A DNA stretch of 64,000 bases, from assembly GCA_016177705.1 (NCBI GenBank), contig JACOUT010000002.1:339604-403603 (forward strand), given 5' to 3'. The notes below the pieces were generated by a model. The model did not search any database, was not told the origin of the DNA, and saw only the letters and a list, made by a program, of their open reading frames with translations. The position numbers were made by a program, and so were the translations under genes. Position 1 is the first letter of the stretch. Every line of letters begins with the position of its first letter. The stretch comes from Deltaproteobacteria bacterium (GTDB taxonomy: Bacteria; Myxococcota; UBA727; VGSZ01). Below, one piece after another: positions 25,441-33,298 of this stretch.

Positions 25441-26460
25441 TCACGGGCAGTTCTGGCTCGTCACCGTCTGGCCGCTGTCGGGCACGTGGTCGCCGCCGAC
25501 GTCGCCGAACTGCATGGCGATCGACTGGCACCACCAACTGCCGCAGTCGTTCATGCGCTGCACGTGCGCGTGTGGGCCGGTCGACCAGCCGGTGCTGCCC
25601 GAGCGCGCCACCTGCTGGCCACGCGTCACCGGATCGCCCGGCGAGACGCTGGCCGAGTTGATGTGCGCGTACAGCGTCATGGTGCCGTCGCCGTGCCGGA
25701 TGACGACGTAGTTGGCCTCATTGCTGCACTCCTGCCCGCCGCCGTCGTAGCAGGCGTCGCCCGGCTGGGTGCTCTCGTTGACGTAGGCGACCTCGCCGGC
25801 GCGCATCGCCATCATCGGCGTGTTGAGCGGCAGGCCGAAGTCGAAGGCGTAGCGCGAGCCGCCGTTGTGGGAGAAGTTGGTGTTGTTGCCCTGCGTGACG
25901 GTCCGCGTGGCGCCGCAGGCGAGCGGCAGCAGGAAGACGTTCGGCGCATGACCGCTGTCGTCGGGTGGCGGCTCATCGACGGGGTCGTAGCAGTCGGCGA
26001 AGGCGCCGGAGACGAAGCCGGTGACGCTGCCGTCGTCGATCTCGTACCAGGTGACCTCGCCGTTGACGCTCTGGCCGGCCACCACGTCGATGACGTCGAC
26101 CACCTGCCCGGGCGCGAGCGTGCCGATCGGGGTACCCGCGGTCGACGCGGCGGGACGCACGTTGAGCACCTCGCCGCCGGTGCCGACCACGCGCACCTGC
26201 GAACAGTCGGCGACCGGGTCGACGGGCGGCGGCTCTTCGGGCGGCGGCTCCTCCGGCGGCGGCTCCTCCGGCGGCGGCTCCTCCGGTGGTGGCTGAACAG
26301 GCGGCGCCACCGGCGTGAACGTGCCGTTCACCGCCTCGTCCCTGGTCGCGAGCTCGGGCCCGAGACCCTCCTCGTAGGGCACGGTGACCTCGGGGGCGCA
26401 GGCGGCGGTCACCAGCAGGGCCGCCGTCGCGATCACCGAGGAAACGATCGTTTTCATCAT
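25441..26460 (-). CDS. Lipoprotein with SH3-like and M23 peptidase domains
   Basis: A 339-residue predicted lipoprotein (lipobox LLVTAAC, Cys about 21). A linker with four Pro-Pro-Pro-Glu-Glu type repeats (about 53-80) leads to a bacterial SH3-like domain (VLNVRPAAS, VVDVIDVVAGQ, WYEIDDGSVTGFVSG). A LytM/M23-type metallopeptidase domain follows: NNTNFSHNGGSRYAFDFGLP, VVIRHGDGTMTLYAHINSAS and GPHAHVQ. The zinc ligands H, D and HxH are all present, so it is probably an active peptidoglycan endopeptidase or its regulator on the outer membrane. Two adjacent ATGs (26460 and 26457) are possible starts. Confidence 0.87.
   Translation of the reverse strand: MMKTIVSSVIATAALLVTAACAPEVTVPYEEGLGPELATRDEAVNGTFTPVAPPVQPPPEEPPPEEPPPEEPPPEEPPPVDPVADCSQVRVVGTGGEVLNVRPAASTAGTPIGTLAPGQVVDVIDVVAGQSVNGEVTWYEIDDGSVTGFVSGAFADCYDPVDEPPPDDSGHAPNVFLLPLACGATRTVTQGNNTNFSHNGGSRYAFDFGLPLNTPMMAMRAGEVAYVNESTQPGDACYDGGGQECSNEANYVVIRHGDGTMTLYAHINSASVSPGDPVTRGQQVARSGSTGWSTGPHAHVQRMNDCGSWWCQSIAMQFGDVGGDHVPDSGQTVTSQNCP
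26225..26294 (-). repeat. 15-base tandem repeat coding for Pro-Pro-Pro-Glu-Glu
   Basis: Four near-identical 15-base units (ggcggcggctcctcc on the + strand) encode the proline-rich linker of the M23 lipoprotein. The linker length could vary by unit gain or loss. Confidence 0.85.
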
Positions 26461-26511
26461 GCTGATGTACCGCCCGGGCCCGAGGGCCGCGTCCGATCAC
26501 CGGCCGATGTC

Positions 26512-26541
26512 GGGCACGGGCACGGGCACGGGCACGGGCAC
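26512..26541. repeat. Five GGGCAC hexamers in an intergenic region
   Basis: Five perfect GGGCAC units lie between the divergent M23 lipoprotein and asnS genes, 52 bases upstream of the lipoprotein start and 99 bases upstream of asnS. This is outside the coding sequence as I call it. It may affect promoter spacing or simply be a microsatellite. Confidence 0.85.
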
Positions 26542-26640
26542 GGTCGCGTACGCGCCGGCAACCAGGCGGCGAGGGCGTTGACGCGCGCCCCGGCCCTTGC
26601 GATCCGCACACCGACGACGTCGTCTCGTCGAGGAGGAGCC

Positions 26641-28032
26641 ATGAGCCAGGCACCCTGGGTTCGCATCGCCGAGGCCGCCGCCCACGTGGGCACGGACGTG
26701 GTGCTCAAGGGTTGGCTCGCCAACCGCCGGGGCTCGGGCAAGGTGCAGTTCCTCCACCTGAGAGACGGCTCCGGCTTCATGCAGTGCGTGATGGGCGTGG
26801 CCGACGTCGACGAGGCTACCTTCGAGCGCGCCAAGCACCTGGGCGCCGAGGCCGCCGTCATCGTCGAGGGCCCGCTCAAGGCCGACGAGCGCGCGCCCTA
26901 CTGCAAGATGGAGCTGACGGTGAAGAAGCTCACCGTCGTCTCCGAGAGCCACGAGTACCCGATCCAGAAGAAGGGCAAGGGTGGTGGCGACGAGCACGAT
27001 CCGGGCTTCCTGATGGACCACCGCCACTTGTGGATGCGCGACCGGCGCCAGTGGCTGATCCTGCGCGTGCGCGCCACCATCATCAAGGCGATTAGGGACT
27101 ACCTCGACGACCACGGCTTCTTGCTGGTCGACAGCCCCATCTTCACCGGCAACGCCTGCGAGGGCACCACTACGCTGTTCTCGACGGACTGGTTCGACGG
27201 CAGCAAGGCGTACCTGTCGCAGTCGGGCCAGCTCTACCAGGAGGCGACCGCGCTCGCCTTCGGCAAGAGCTACTGCTTCGGCCCCACCTTCCGCGCCGAG
27301 AAGAGCAAGACGCGCCGGCACCTGAACGAGTTCTGGATGGTCGAGCCCGAGGCGGCCTTCATGGACGTGTACCAGGACATGGACCTGGCCGAGGACTTCC
27401 TCTGCTACCTGGTGCAGACCTCGCTCAAGAAGCACAAGGCGGAGCTGCTCGAGATCCTGCCCACCAACGCCGAGGAGAAGGCGTGGATGGAGCAGCACGT
27501 CGCGCTCCTCGAGGGCGTGCAGAAGCCCTTCCCGCGCATCAGCTACGACGAGGCCGTCAAGCAGATCGAGGCCATCCGCGCCGAGCAGAAGGACGAGGAG
27601 CACAAGAAGCTGCTCGACATCCACTGGGGCATGGACTTCGGCAGCCCGCACGAGACCGAGCTGACCAAGCGCTACGACAAGCCCATCATGGTCCACGGCT
27701 TCCCGGCCGCGGTGAAGGCCTTCTACATGAAGAAGGATCCGAACCGCCCCGAGGTGGCGCTCGGCTTCGACGTGCTGGCGCCCGAGGGCTACGGCGAGAT
27801 CGTCGGCGGCGGCCAGCGCGAGGACAACCTCGAGCTGCTCAACAAGGAGATCGCGCGCCACGAGCTGAACCCGGAGTCGTTCCTCTGGTACCTCGACCTG
27901 CGAAAGTGGGGGAGCTGCCCACACGCCGGCTTTGGGCTCGGCGTGGAGCGCACGGTGGCGTGGATTTGCGGGCTGCACCACGTGCGCGAGACCATCCCGT
28001 TTGCGCGCACGCTCGAGCGGTTGTGGCCCTGA
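26641..28032 (+). CDS. asnS: Asparaginyl-tRNA synthetase
   Basis: This class IIb enzyme charges tRNA-Asn. The 463-residue product has an N-terminal OB anticodon-binding domain (VVLKGWLANRRGSGKVQFLHLRDG, about 21-110). The class II core carries motif 2 (CFGPTFRAEKSKTRRHLNEF), the WMVEPEAAF segment and motif 3 (GFGLGVERTVAWI). The length matches the family. A strong AGGAGG precedes the ATG. Having AsnRS means Asn-tRNA is made directly, at least in part. It is divergent from the M23 gene. Confidence 0.96.
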   Translation: MSQAPWVRIAEAAAHVGTDVVLKGWLANRRGSGKVQFLHLRDGSGFMQCVMGVADVDEATFERAKHLGAEAAVIVEGPLKADERAPYCKMELTVKKLTVVSESHEYPIQKKGKGGGDEHDPGFLMDHRHLWMRDRRQWLILRVRATIIKAIRDYLDDHGFLLVDSPIFTGNACEGTTTLFSTDWFDGSKAYLSQSGQLYQEATALAFGKSYCFGPTFRAEKSKTRRHLNEFWMVEPEAAFMDVYQDMDLAEDFLCYLVQTSLKKHKAELLEILPTNAEEKAWMEQHVALLEGVQKPFPRISYDEAVKQIEAIRAEQKDEEHKKLLDIHWGMDFGSPHETELTKRYDKPIMVHGFPAAVKAFYMKKDPNRPEVALGFDVLAPEGYGEIVGGGQREDNLELLNKEIARHELNPESFLWYLDLRKWGSCPHAGFGLGVERTVAWICGLHHVRETIPFARTLERLWP

Positions 28033-28077
28033 TGGGCTGATGGGGCGCCCGCTCCGGCCGCGCGGTAGAGTGCCCGC

Positions 28078-30450
28078 ATGCGCCTTTCGCCCCTGCCGCT
28101 CGCCCTGGGTCTCGTCGTCGCGGCGCTGCCCGCGCGCGCCGATGCCACCGCCTGCACCGCCGACGCCCAGTGCGTGGTCGCCTCCGGCCAGGTGTGCCGG
28201 CTCTCGACCTCCACCTGCGTCTTTCAGGTGCTCGACGGCGACACCTTCAACGACGACCTGCGCGCCGCCATGGTGGCCGCCAACGCCGACGCCGCGGCCG
28301 ACGTCATCGTGCTCGGCGACGCCAACGCAGCCGTCGATGCCGGCAGCGACAACATCTTCCGCCAATTCGGTTCCAACGGTTTCACGGACCCGCTGCTCGG
28401 CGCCTTCACGCTGCCGATCGTGATCGCACCGCTCACCATCGAAGCCGGATCGATCACCAGCGTCACCTTCGACGGCACCGATGCGGTGCGCTTCTTCCTG
28501 GTCAAGAACGACGTCACGCTCGACGTGCAGGCCTCCTTGACGCTCAAGGACCTGACGATGGTCAACGCCGCCTCGCCGGTCGCGGGCGGCTCGGTCATCC
28601 ACGTCGACGGCACGCCTACCACCACCGGCCTGGTGCCGGCGCTGACGTTGCAGGACGTCGCCATCCGCGGCTCGGCAGGCGGCTCGGCGCCCATCGTGTC
28701 GCACGGCGACGCGCCGCGCTTGACCAACTGCTCCTCACGCTGGAACTCGGGCGACGTCGCCGGCCTGCTGGTGGTCGACCGCGGCGCCGTCATCAGCGGC
28801 GGCAGCTTCGCCGACAGCCGCGGCGTCACCGGCGCCGTCGAGGCCACCGCCGCTACCTTCGTCGACGCCACCGCCGCCACGGTCGACGCCGTGCTCGCCA
28901 TCAACGGCGCCACCTTCGACGGCAACGTGGGCGAGACCGCAGGCGCCGTGCGCTCGCTCGCCACCACCAACTTGGGCGCCTGCACCTTCACCAACAACCG
29001 CGCCACCGAGACCGGCGCGCAGGGCGGCGCCGTGCTGGCGCGCAACCTGCGCATCATCGGCGGCGCCTACCGCGACAACTACGCCAACGGCGGTGGCGGC
29101 GCGGTGGCGCTGCTCGACGCGCCCGAGAGTGTTGCCGCCTACGTCAGCGGCGCGGTGTTCGCGCGCAACAGCACCAACGGCAACGGCGGCGCCCTGCTCG
29201 CGAGCGTCGTGCCCGTCGCCGTCGTCGACTCGTTCTTCGACGACAACGAGGCGCGCCTGCGCGGCGGCGGCATGCACGTCGAGAACACCGCGGAGCGAAA
29301 CGGCACCTCGCCGCAGCTCAACATCCAACGCACGGCCTTTCGCTCGAACCTGACGCGGCCCACGCTCGCGCTGGTCTCCTCCGAGACCACGCTCGACGAG
29401 CTGGGCGCCGACGAGGGCGCCATCGTCATCTCGGCGCTCGGCAACGGCTCGGCGCTCTCCATCGCCACCGTCACCGACGTCGACGTGAGCCAGAGCTGCT
29501 TTCGCGGCAACGGCGCGCCCGCGGTGTACGCCAGCGCTACCAACGACGTGACCGTCACCTCGACCTGGTGGGGCGCCGCCACCGGCCCGGCGCCCGACGG
29601 CGACGGCGACTTGATCACCGGCATCAGCGTCGCATCGCCCGCGACCACGCCGACCGCGCCGTGCGAGGACGATCCCGAGGGCGGCTACCCGCAGCTGTTC
29701 GTCGACGCGCAGGTGAGCGCGACGAGCGCCCAGGTGGTGACCGACTACGACGTGCTGCTCGAGAGCAACGGCGCGCGCGTCTTCAACGGTGTTGCCGGCA
29801 CCATGCCGGCGAACACGCAGAAGGGCCAGACGTCGCTGCGCGTGGTCGGGGTCAACGACGCCGACGTCGAGGGCGCCGAGACCTTCACCTTCCAGACGGT
29901 CGCCTGCTCCGGCGCAGACTGCGGCTACAACCTCGGCTCGGCCGTCAACCTCACCTTCACCATCACCGACAACGGCACCGGCGCCGGCGAGGGCGAGGGC
30001 GAGGGCGAGGAGTGCGTCGAGAACGTCACGGTGGCGCCGACGAGCCTGGTGCTGCCGAACACGGGTGCCGCGGTCGAGGACGTCCTGAACATCACCAATG
30101 GCAGCTCGTGCGCGGTGCAGCTCATCCGGCCGCTGGTGCAGGCGGGCGCGTCGCAGGGCTTCGGCGTCAAGCCGGTGCCGCAGGACGCGCTGGCGCTCGA
30201 CCCGGGTGAGGCGCTGACGATCAGCGTCACCTTCACGCCGCCGGAGGAGGAGACGGGCGAGGAGGCGGTGGGCACCCTGGTGATCCAGACGCAAGGCGGC
30301 ACGCTCCTGCAGGTCGCGCTGTCCCTCGAGCAGGGCTGCGCCTGCTCAAGCACCGGTCGCGGCGCGCCCTTCACCGCGCTGCTCACGCTCGCCGCGGCCG
30401 GCGCCACCGCCGCGGCCAGACGCAGGCGCAAGGGCGCCGTCGGCAGCTAG
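28078..30450 (+). CDS. Surface beta-helix protein with MYXO-CTERM-like anchor
   Basis: A 790-residue exported protein. The signal peptide (PLPLALGLVVAALPARA) is followed by a small Cys-rich segment. A long parallel beta-helix-like region with repeated 'GGAVLA/NNRAT/GGAY' turns spans about 50-480. A Calx-beta-like or adhesin segment follows, then a short GEGEGEG linker and an ASPM/choice-of-anchor-type domain (LVLPNTGAAVEDVLNITN). The last ~40 residues (GCACSSTGRG, hydrophobic helix, AARRRRKG) fit the MYXO-CTERM sorting signal that is cut and lipid-linked by myxosortases. The processing is inferred from the family. No enzyme activity is recognised. Confidence 0.85.
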   Translation: MRLSPLPLALGLVVAALPARADATACTADAQCVVASGQVCRLSTSTCVFQVLDGDTFNDDLRAAMVAANADAAADVIVLGDANAAVDAGSDNIFRQFGSNGFTDPLLGAFTLPIVIAPLTIEAGSITSVTFDGTDAVRFFLVKNDVTLDVQASLTLKDLTMVNAASPVAGGSVIHVDGTPTTTGLVPALTLQDVAIRGSAGGSAPIVSHGDAPRLTNCSSRWNSGDVAGLLVVDRGAVISGGSFADSRGVTGAVEATAATFVDATAATVDAVLAINGATFDGNVGETAGAVRSLATTNLGACTFTNNRATETGAQGGAVLARNLRIIGGAYRDNYANGGGGAVALLDAPESVAAYVSGAVFARNSTNGNGGALLASVVPVAVVDSFFDDNEARLRGGGMHVENTAERNGTSPQLNIQRTAFRSNLTRPTLALVSSETTLDELGADEGAIVISALGNGSALSIATVTDVDVSQSCFRGNGAPAVYASATNDVTVTSTWWGAATGPAPDGDGDLITGISVASPATTPTAPCEDDPEGGYPQLFVDAQVSATSAQVVTDYDVLLESNGARVFNGVAGTMPANTQKGQTSLRVVGVNDADVEGAETFTFQTVACSGADCGYNLGSAVNLTFTITDNGTGAGEGEGEGEECVENVTVAPTSLVLPNTGAAVEDVLNITNGSSCAVQLIRPLVQAGASQGFGVKPVPQDALALDPGEALTISVTFTPPEEETGEEAVGTLVIQTQGGTLLQVALSLEQGCACSSTGRGAPFTALLTLAAAGATAAARRRRKGAVGS

Positions 30451-30456
30451 GCAACT

Positions 30457-30468
30457 CCTACATGTAGG
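30457..30468. promoter_or_regulatory. 12-base perfect palindrome
   Basis: CCTACATGTAGG lies seven bases after the MYXO-CTERM gene stop and 35 bases before the EF-hand gene. It could be an operator for a dimeric regulator; it is too short and lacks a T run for a terminator. Confidence 0.35.
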
Positions 30469-30478
30469 TGGCGATACT

Positions 30479-30499
30479 CCCTCCAACACGCTCGGAGGG
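30479..30499 (+). promoter_or_regulatory. Hairpin that may hide a ribosome site
   Basis: CCCTCC (30479-30484) is exactly complementary to GGAGGG (30494-30499) with a nine-base loop. The second arm is the ribosome site of the EF-hand gene whose ATG is at 30503, so folding would block translation initiation. The effect is inferred from sequence only. Confidence 0.45.
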
Positions 30500-30502
30500 T
30501 CC

Positions 30503-31018
30503 ATGCCTGTCACGCTGCGTCAACTCTTCACCCGCATCGCAGGCACCGCCTCCGCCATCAGCACCAGCAGAGTCGAGTCGTTCCTGACCGACGCGGGCGT
30601 CGGCTCCGGCCTCTTCGGCGGCACCAAGGTCTCGATGGCCGCCTCCAAGTTCATGGACAAGTTCGACGCGTCGAGCGGCACGCTGTCGTGGGATGCATTC
30701 TGCAAGAAGGGCATGTCGCTGTTGCCGCCGGGGCTCGCGGCCAAGGCCGACGCGGCCACCGTCACGGCCGAGGTCGACAAGCTGTTCAGCCAGCTCGATC
30801 CAAGGGATCGCGGCGTCACCGTCGACGAGCTGTCGAAGCACATCGAGGACGAGCTGACGCGCCGAGGCAAGAGCTTCGCAGGCACGCAGGCCGAGATCGG
30901 CGCCAAGGTGTTGTTGCACGCGCTCGACGAGAACGGTGACAAGCGCCTGCAGCGCTCCGAGGTACGCGGCTTCGCGCTCGACGTGGTGGCGCAGGTGGCG
31001 AGCGGCGGGCGCACGTAG
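30503..31018 (+). CDS. EF-hand-type protein
   Basis: A 171-residue protein without signal peptide or membrane helix. Three EF-hand-like loops are visible: FDASSGTLSWDAF (about 54-66, imperfect), LDPRDRGVTVDEL (about 95-107) and LDENGDKRLQRSEV (about 137-150). The last is closest to the canonical DxNxDxxxxxxE loop. It could bind calcium, but the first loop lacks several ligands. I do not recognise a specific family. The ribosome site is GGAGGG, possibly masked by a hairpin. It is convergent with plsX, seven bases apart. Confidence 0.75.
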   Translation: MPVTLRQLFTRIAGTASAISTSRVESFLTDAGVGSGLFGGTKVSMAASKFMDKFDASSGTLSWDAFCKKGMSLLPPGLAAKADAATVTAEVDKLFSQLDPRDRGVTVDELSKHIEDELTRRGKSFAGTQAEIGAKVLLHALDENGDKRLQRSEVRGFALDVVAQVASGGRT

Positions 31019-31025
31019 TCGGCGG

Positions 31026-32054
31026 TTACGAGAACGCCGCCGCGTTCCTCGCGATCGCCGCCGCCAGGTGCGCATCGACGCCGTGCTCCGCGTAGCGTCG
31101 CGCCGCCGCGATGCCCCGCCGTATCGCGTGCGCGTCCGAGCTGCCGTGCGCCTTGAAGAGCGCGTGGGCGAGCCCGAGCAGGGGCGCCGCCCCCACCTCG
31201 CGCGGGTCGAGCTGCTCGCGCAAGCGCGCGAACATGCCCTTCGACAGCAGCCCGCCGAGCTTGTCGACCACGCCGCCCTGCCGATAGCCGCGCTTGATCT
31301 CGTCGGAGACGAAGCGAAAGACGCCCTCGGCGGTCTTGAGCATGACGTTGCCGGTGAAGCCGTCGGTGACGAAGACGTGCACCTCGCCGCGGTTGAGGTC
31401 GCGGCCCTCGGCGTAGCCGCGCAGCGCCACGTCGGTACCTTTGAGCAGCGCGAGCGCGCCGCGCGTCAGCTCGGTGCCCTTGCCCTCCTCCTCGCCGTTC
31501 GAGATGACGGCGACCACGGGCCGGTCGAGCGCGAACGCCTTCTCGAGGTAGGTGGCGCCGAGCACGCCCCACTGCGCCAGGTGCGCGGGCTCGCACTCGG
31601 TGTTGGCGCCGGCGTCGACCAACAGCGAACAGCCGATGGTGGTGCGCGCGGGCAAGAGCGTGCCGAAGGCTGGCCGCAAGACACCTTCGGTGCGGCCAAA
31701 GGCCAACAGGCCGGTCGCGAGAAGCGCCCCCGAGTTGCCGGGCGAGAGCGCGGCGCCGGCCCTGCCCTCGACGACCAGGTCGCAGGCCTTGCGCATCGAG
31801 GAGTCTTTCTTCTTCCTCGCCGCCATCGCCGGCTGGTCGTCCATGGTCACCACCTCGGTGGCGTGGACGATGGCCAGGCGTTCGTCGGCGAACAGCTCGG
31901 GGGCGCCCGCCAGCTCCTTGAGCGCGGGCTCGTCGCCGACCAGCACCACGCGGGCGCCGTCGGCGCGGATCGCCTCGAGGACGCCCGCGACGACGGGCGC
32001 CGGTCCGTGGTCGCCCCCCATCGCGTCAACGGCGACGGGCAGCTCCAAGGTCAC
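31026..32054 (-). CDS. plsX: Phosphate acyltransferase PlsX
   Basis: PlsX makes acyl-phosphate from acyl-ACP for phospholipid synthesis. The 342-residue product starts VTLELPVAVDAMGGDHGPAPVV (AMGGDxGP is the family signature). It has the later motifs ALSPGNSGALLATGLL, LVDAGANTEC, VVAVISNGEEEGKGT, VFVTDGFTGNVMLKTAEG, and the length expected. GTG 32054 is chosen because it begins the conserved N-terminus and overlaps the rpmF stop by four bases. The usual neighbour fabH is not downstream; the convergent EF-hand gene is. Confidence 0.95.
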   Translation of the reverse strand: MTLELPVAVDAMGGDHGPAPVVAGVLEAIRADGARVVLVGDEPALKELAGAPELFADERLAIVHATEVVTMDDQPAMAARKKKDSSMRKACDLVVEGRAGAALSPGNSGALLATGLLAFGRTEGVLRPAFGTLLPARTTIGCSLLVDAGANTECEPAHLAQWGVLGATYLEKAFALDRPVVAVISNGEEEGKGTELTRGALALLKGTDVALRGYAEGRDLNRGEVHVFVTDGFTGNVMLKTAEGVFRFVSDEIKRGYRQGGVVDKLGGLLSKGMFARLREQLDPREVGAAPLLGLAHALFKAHGSSDAHAIRRGIAAARRYAEHGVDAHLAAAIARNAAAFS

Positions 32055-32236
32055 TCCGCGGCGAGCGCGCGGGCCTGGCGGTTCTTGTAGGCGCCGCAGG
32101 AGCCGCACGCGAAGTGCGGCATCTTCGGCTCGCTGCAGTGCGGGCACGCGGCCCAGGTCTTGGGGGCGTACTTCATCGTCGCGGCGCGGTGCATGCGCGA
32201 CTTGGCACGCGACTTCCGTCCATAGGGGACCGCCAT
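32051..32236 (-). CDS. rpmF: Ribosomal protein L32 (zinc-ribbon form)
   Basis: A 61-residue 50S subunit protein. The N-terminus MAVPYGRKSRAKSRMHRA is typical of L32. The zinc-binding CPHC and CGSC pairs are intact, so this is the zinc-containing form. GGAGGT sits just upstream. The yceD-rpmF-plsX order is conserved across bacteria and ties lipid synthesis to ribosome production. A short GC-rich hairpin (CCGCC, spacer GTCC, GGCGG; 32252-32265) precedes the ribosome site. Confidence 0.96.
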   Translation of the reverse strand: MAVPYGRKSRAKSRMHRAATMKYAPKTWAACPHCSEPKMPHFACGSCGAYKNRQARALAAE

Positions 32237-32330
32237 GGGAGACCTCCAGCGCCGCCGTCCGGCGGGACCAAGAAAGACCCCGGCTGCTTAGGGGATCGAT
32301 CCCACCTTGTCCAGCCGGTCTACGCGCAGG

Positions 32331-33266
32331 TCACCGTCGGGTGCGCGCCTTCTTCTTGGGTGCCTTCTTTGGGGCCGCCTTCTTCTTCTTGGGCGCCTTC
32401 TTCCCGCCCGCTTTCTTCGGGGCCGCCTTCTTGGGGGCCGCCTTCTTGGGGGCCGCCTTCTTCCTTGCAGGCACGGCCTTCCCTGGCAGGGCGATCGGCG
32501 TCTGCCGCCCGGGCAACGCGACCACCTCGACGGGGGGCGGCGCCGACTTCTGCGGGCTCGCGGGTCGCTTCTCGGCGGCGAGCTGGTCCTTGATCTTGGC
32601 GAGGCCGGCCCAGCGCGGGTCGACCCAGCGCTGCTGCTCCTTCTTGAGCGCACCTGCCTCGTCGAAGACGCACGGCTGCGTCGGGCGCGCGCGCGCCGAG
32701 TCACAGGCTGGGTGCATGGGCAGCTCCAAGAAGAGCTGCTCGCGCAGCACCTCGGCCAGGTGGATGGTGTCGCCCGCGTAGGAGGCGATGCCGAGGTCGT
32801 CGAGGTCACCGGTGATGGGAGCGTCCTCGAGATCCTCGTCGCTCTCGTCGACGTCCGGCACCTTGGCGTCGACGCCCTCCTTCTTGACCAGGCGCAGGTC
32901 GACGTCGAGCGGCACGTCGAACGGCACCGACGTCAGACAGCGCACGCACGGATGGCGCAGCGCGAAGTGCGCCGCGCCGCGCACGCGCACGAAGCCGGCC
33001 TCGCGCTCGAGGCGCAGGCTCACCTTGGCGTCGCCGCTCGCGGTCCACTCGATCTCCTTGCCCTCGTCGAGCAGCTCGCTGACGGCGGCGGCGGCGATGG
33101 CGGTGTCGACGACCAGCTCGCCCTCGACGAGGTCATCGACCTGCACGTCGAGCGAGGGCGGTACGCCTATCTTGTCGGCGCGCTGTGAGCGGCGCGCGGC
33201 CTCGCGGTTGCGGGCTCGCTCGACGGCGGGGGTGGGGGCGCGGACGTCGTGGTCGTGGCGGCTCAT
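32331..33266 (-). CDS. yceD: YceD/DUF177 protein with a histone H1-like basic tail
   Basis: A 311-residue protein. Residues about 30-235 fit the YceD/DUF177 family: HPCVRCLTSVPFDVPLDVDL with the CxRC pair, DLGIASYAGDTIHLAEVLREQLFLELPMHP, and the DPRWAGLAKIKDQL motif. YceD is linked to 23S rRNA accumulation, and the gene normally sits before rpmF as here. Unlike typical YceD (about 170-190 residues), this one has an added ~75-residue tail with PKKAAPKKAAPKK and KKAPKKKKAAPKK repeats and the end KKARTRR. That composition is like histone H1 or AlgP-type tails and predicts nucleic-acid binding. ATG 33266 is chosen over an upstream TTG. Confidence 0.9.
   Translation of the reverse strand: MSRHDHDVRAPTPAVERARNREAARRSQRADKIGVPPSLDVQVDDLVEGELVVDTAIAAAAVSELLDEGKEIEWTASGDAKVSLRLEREAGFVRVRGAAHFALRHPCVRCLTSVPFDVPLDVDLRLVKKEGVDAKVPDVDESDEDLEDAPITGDLDDLGIASYAGDTIHLAEVLREQLFLELPMHPACDSARARPTQPCVFDEAGALKKEQQRWVDPRWAGLAKIKDQLAAEKRPASPQKSAPPPVEVVALPGRQTPIALPGKAVPARKKAAPKKAAPKKAAPKKAGGKKAPKKKKAAPKKAPKKKARTRR
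32336..32470 (-). repeat. Lys/Ala/Pro-coding repeat of the YceD tail
   Basis: Repeated units such as ttcttgggggccgcc (on the + strand) encode Ala-Ala-Pro-Lys-Lys. At least three full 15-base copies lie in tandem, with shorter variants around them. The tail length may vary between strains. Confidence 0.75.
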
Positions 33267-33298
33267 GGCGGCCAAATAGCAGGGCGGCGCGGGCGGGC

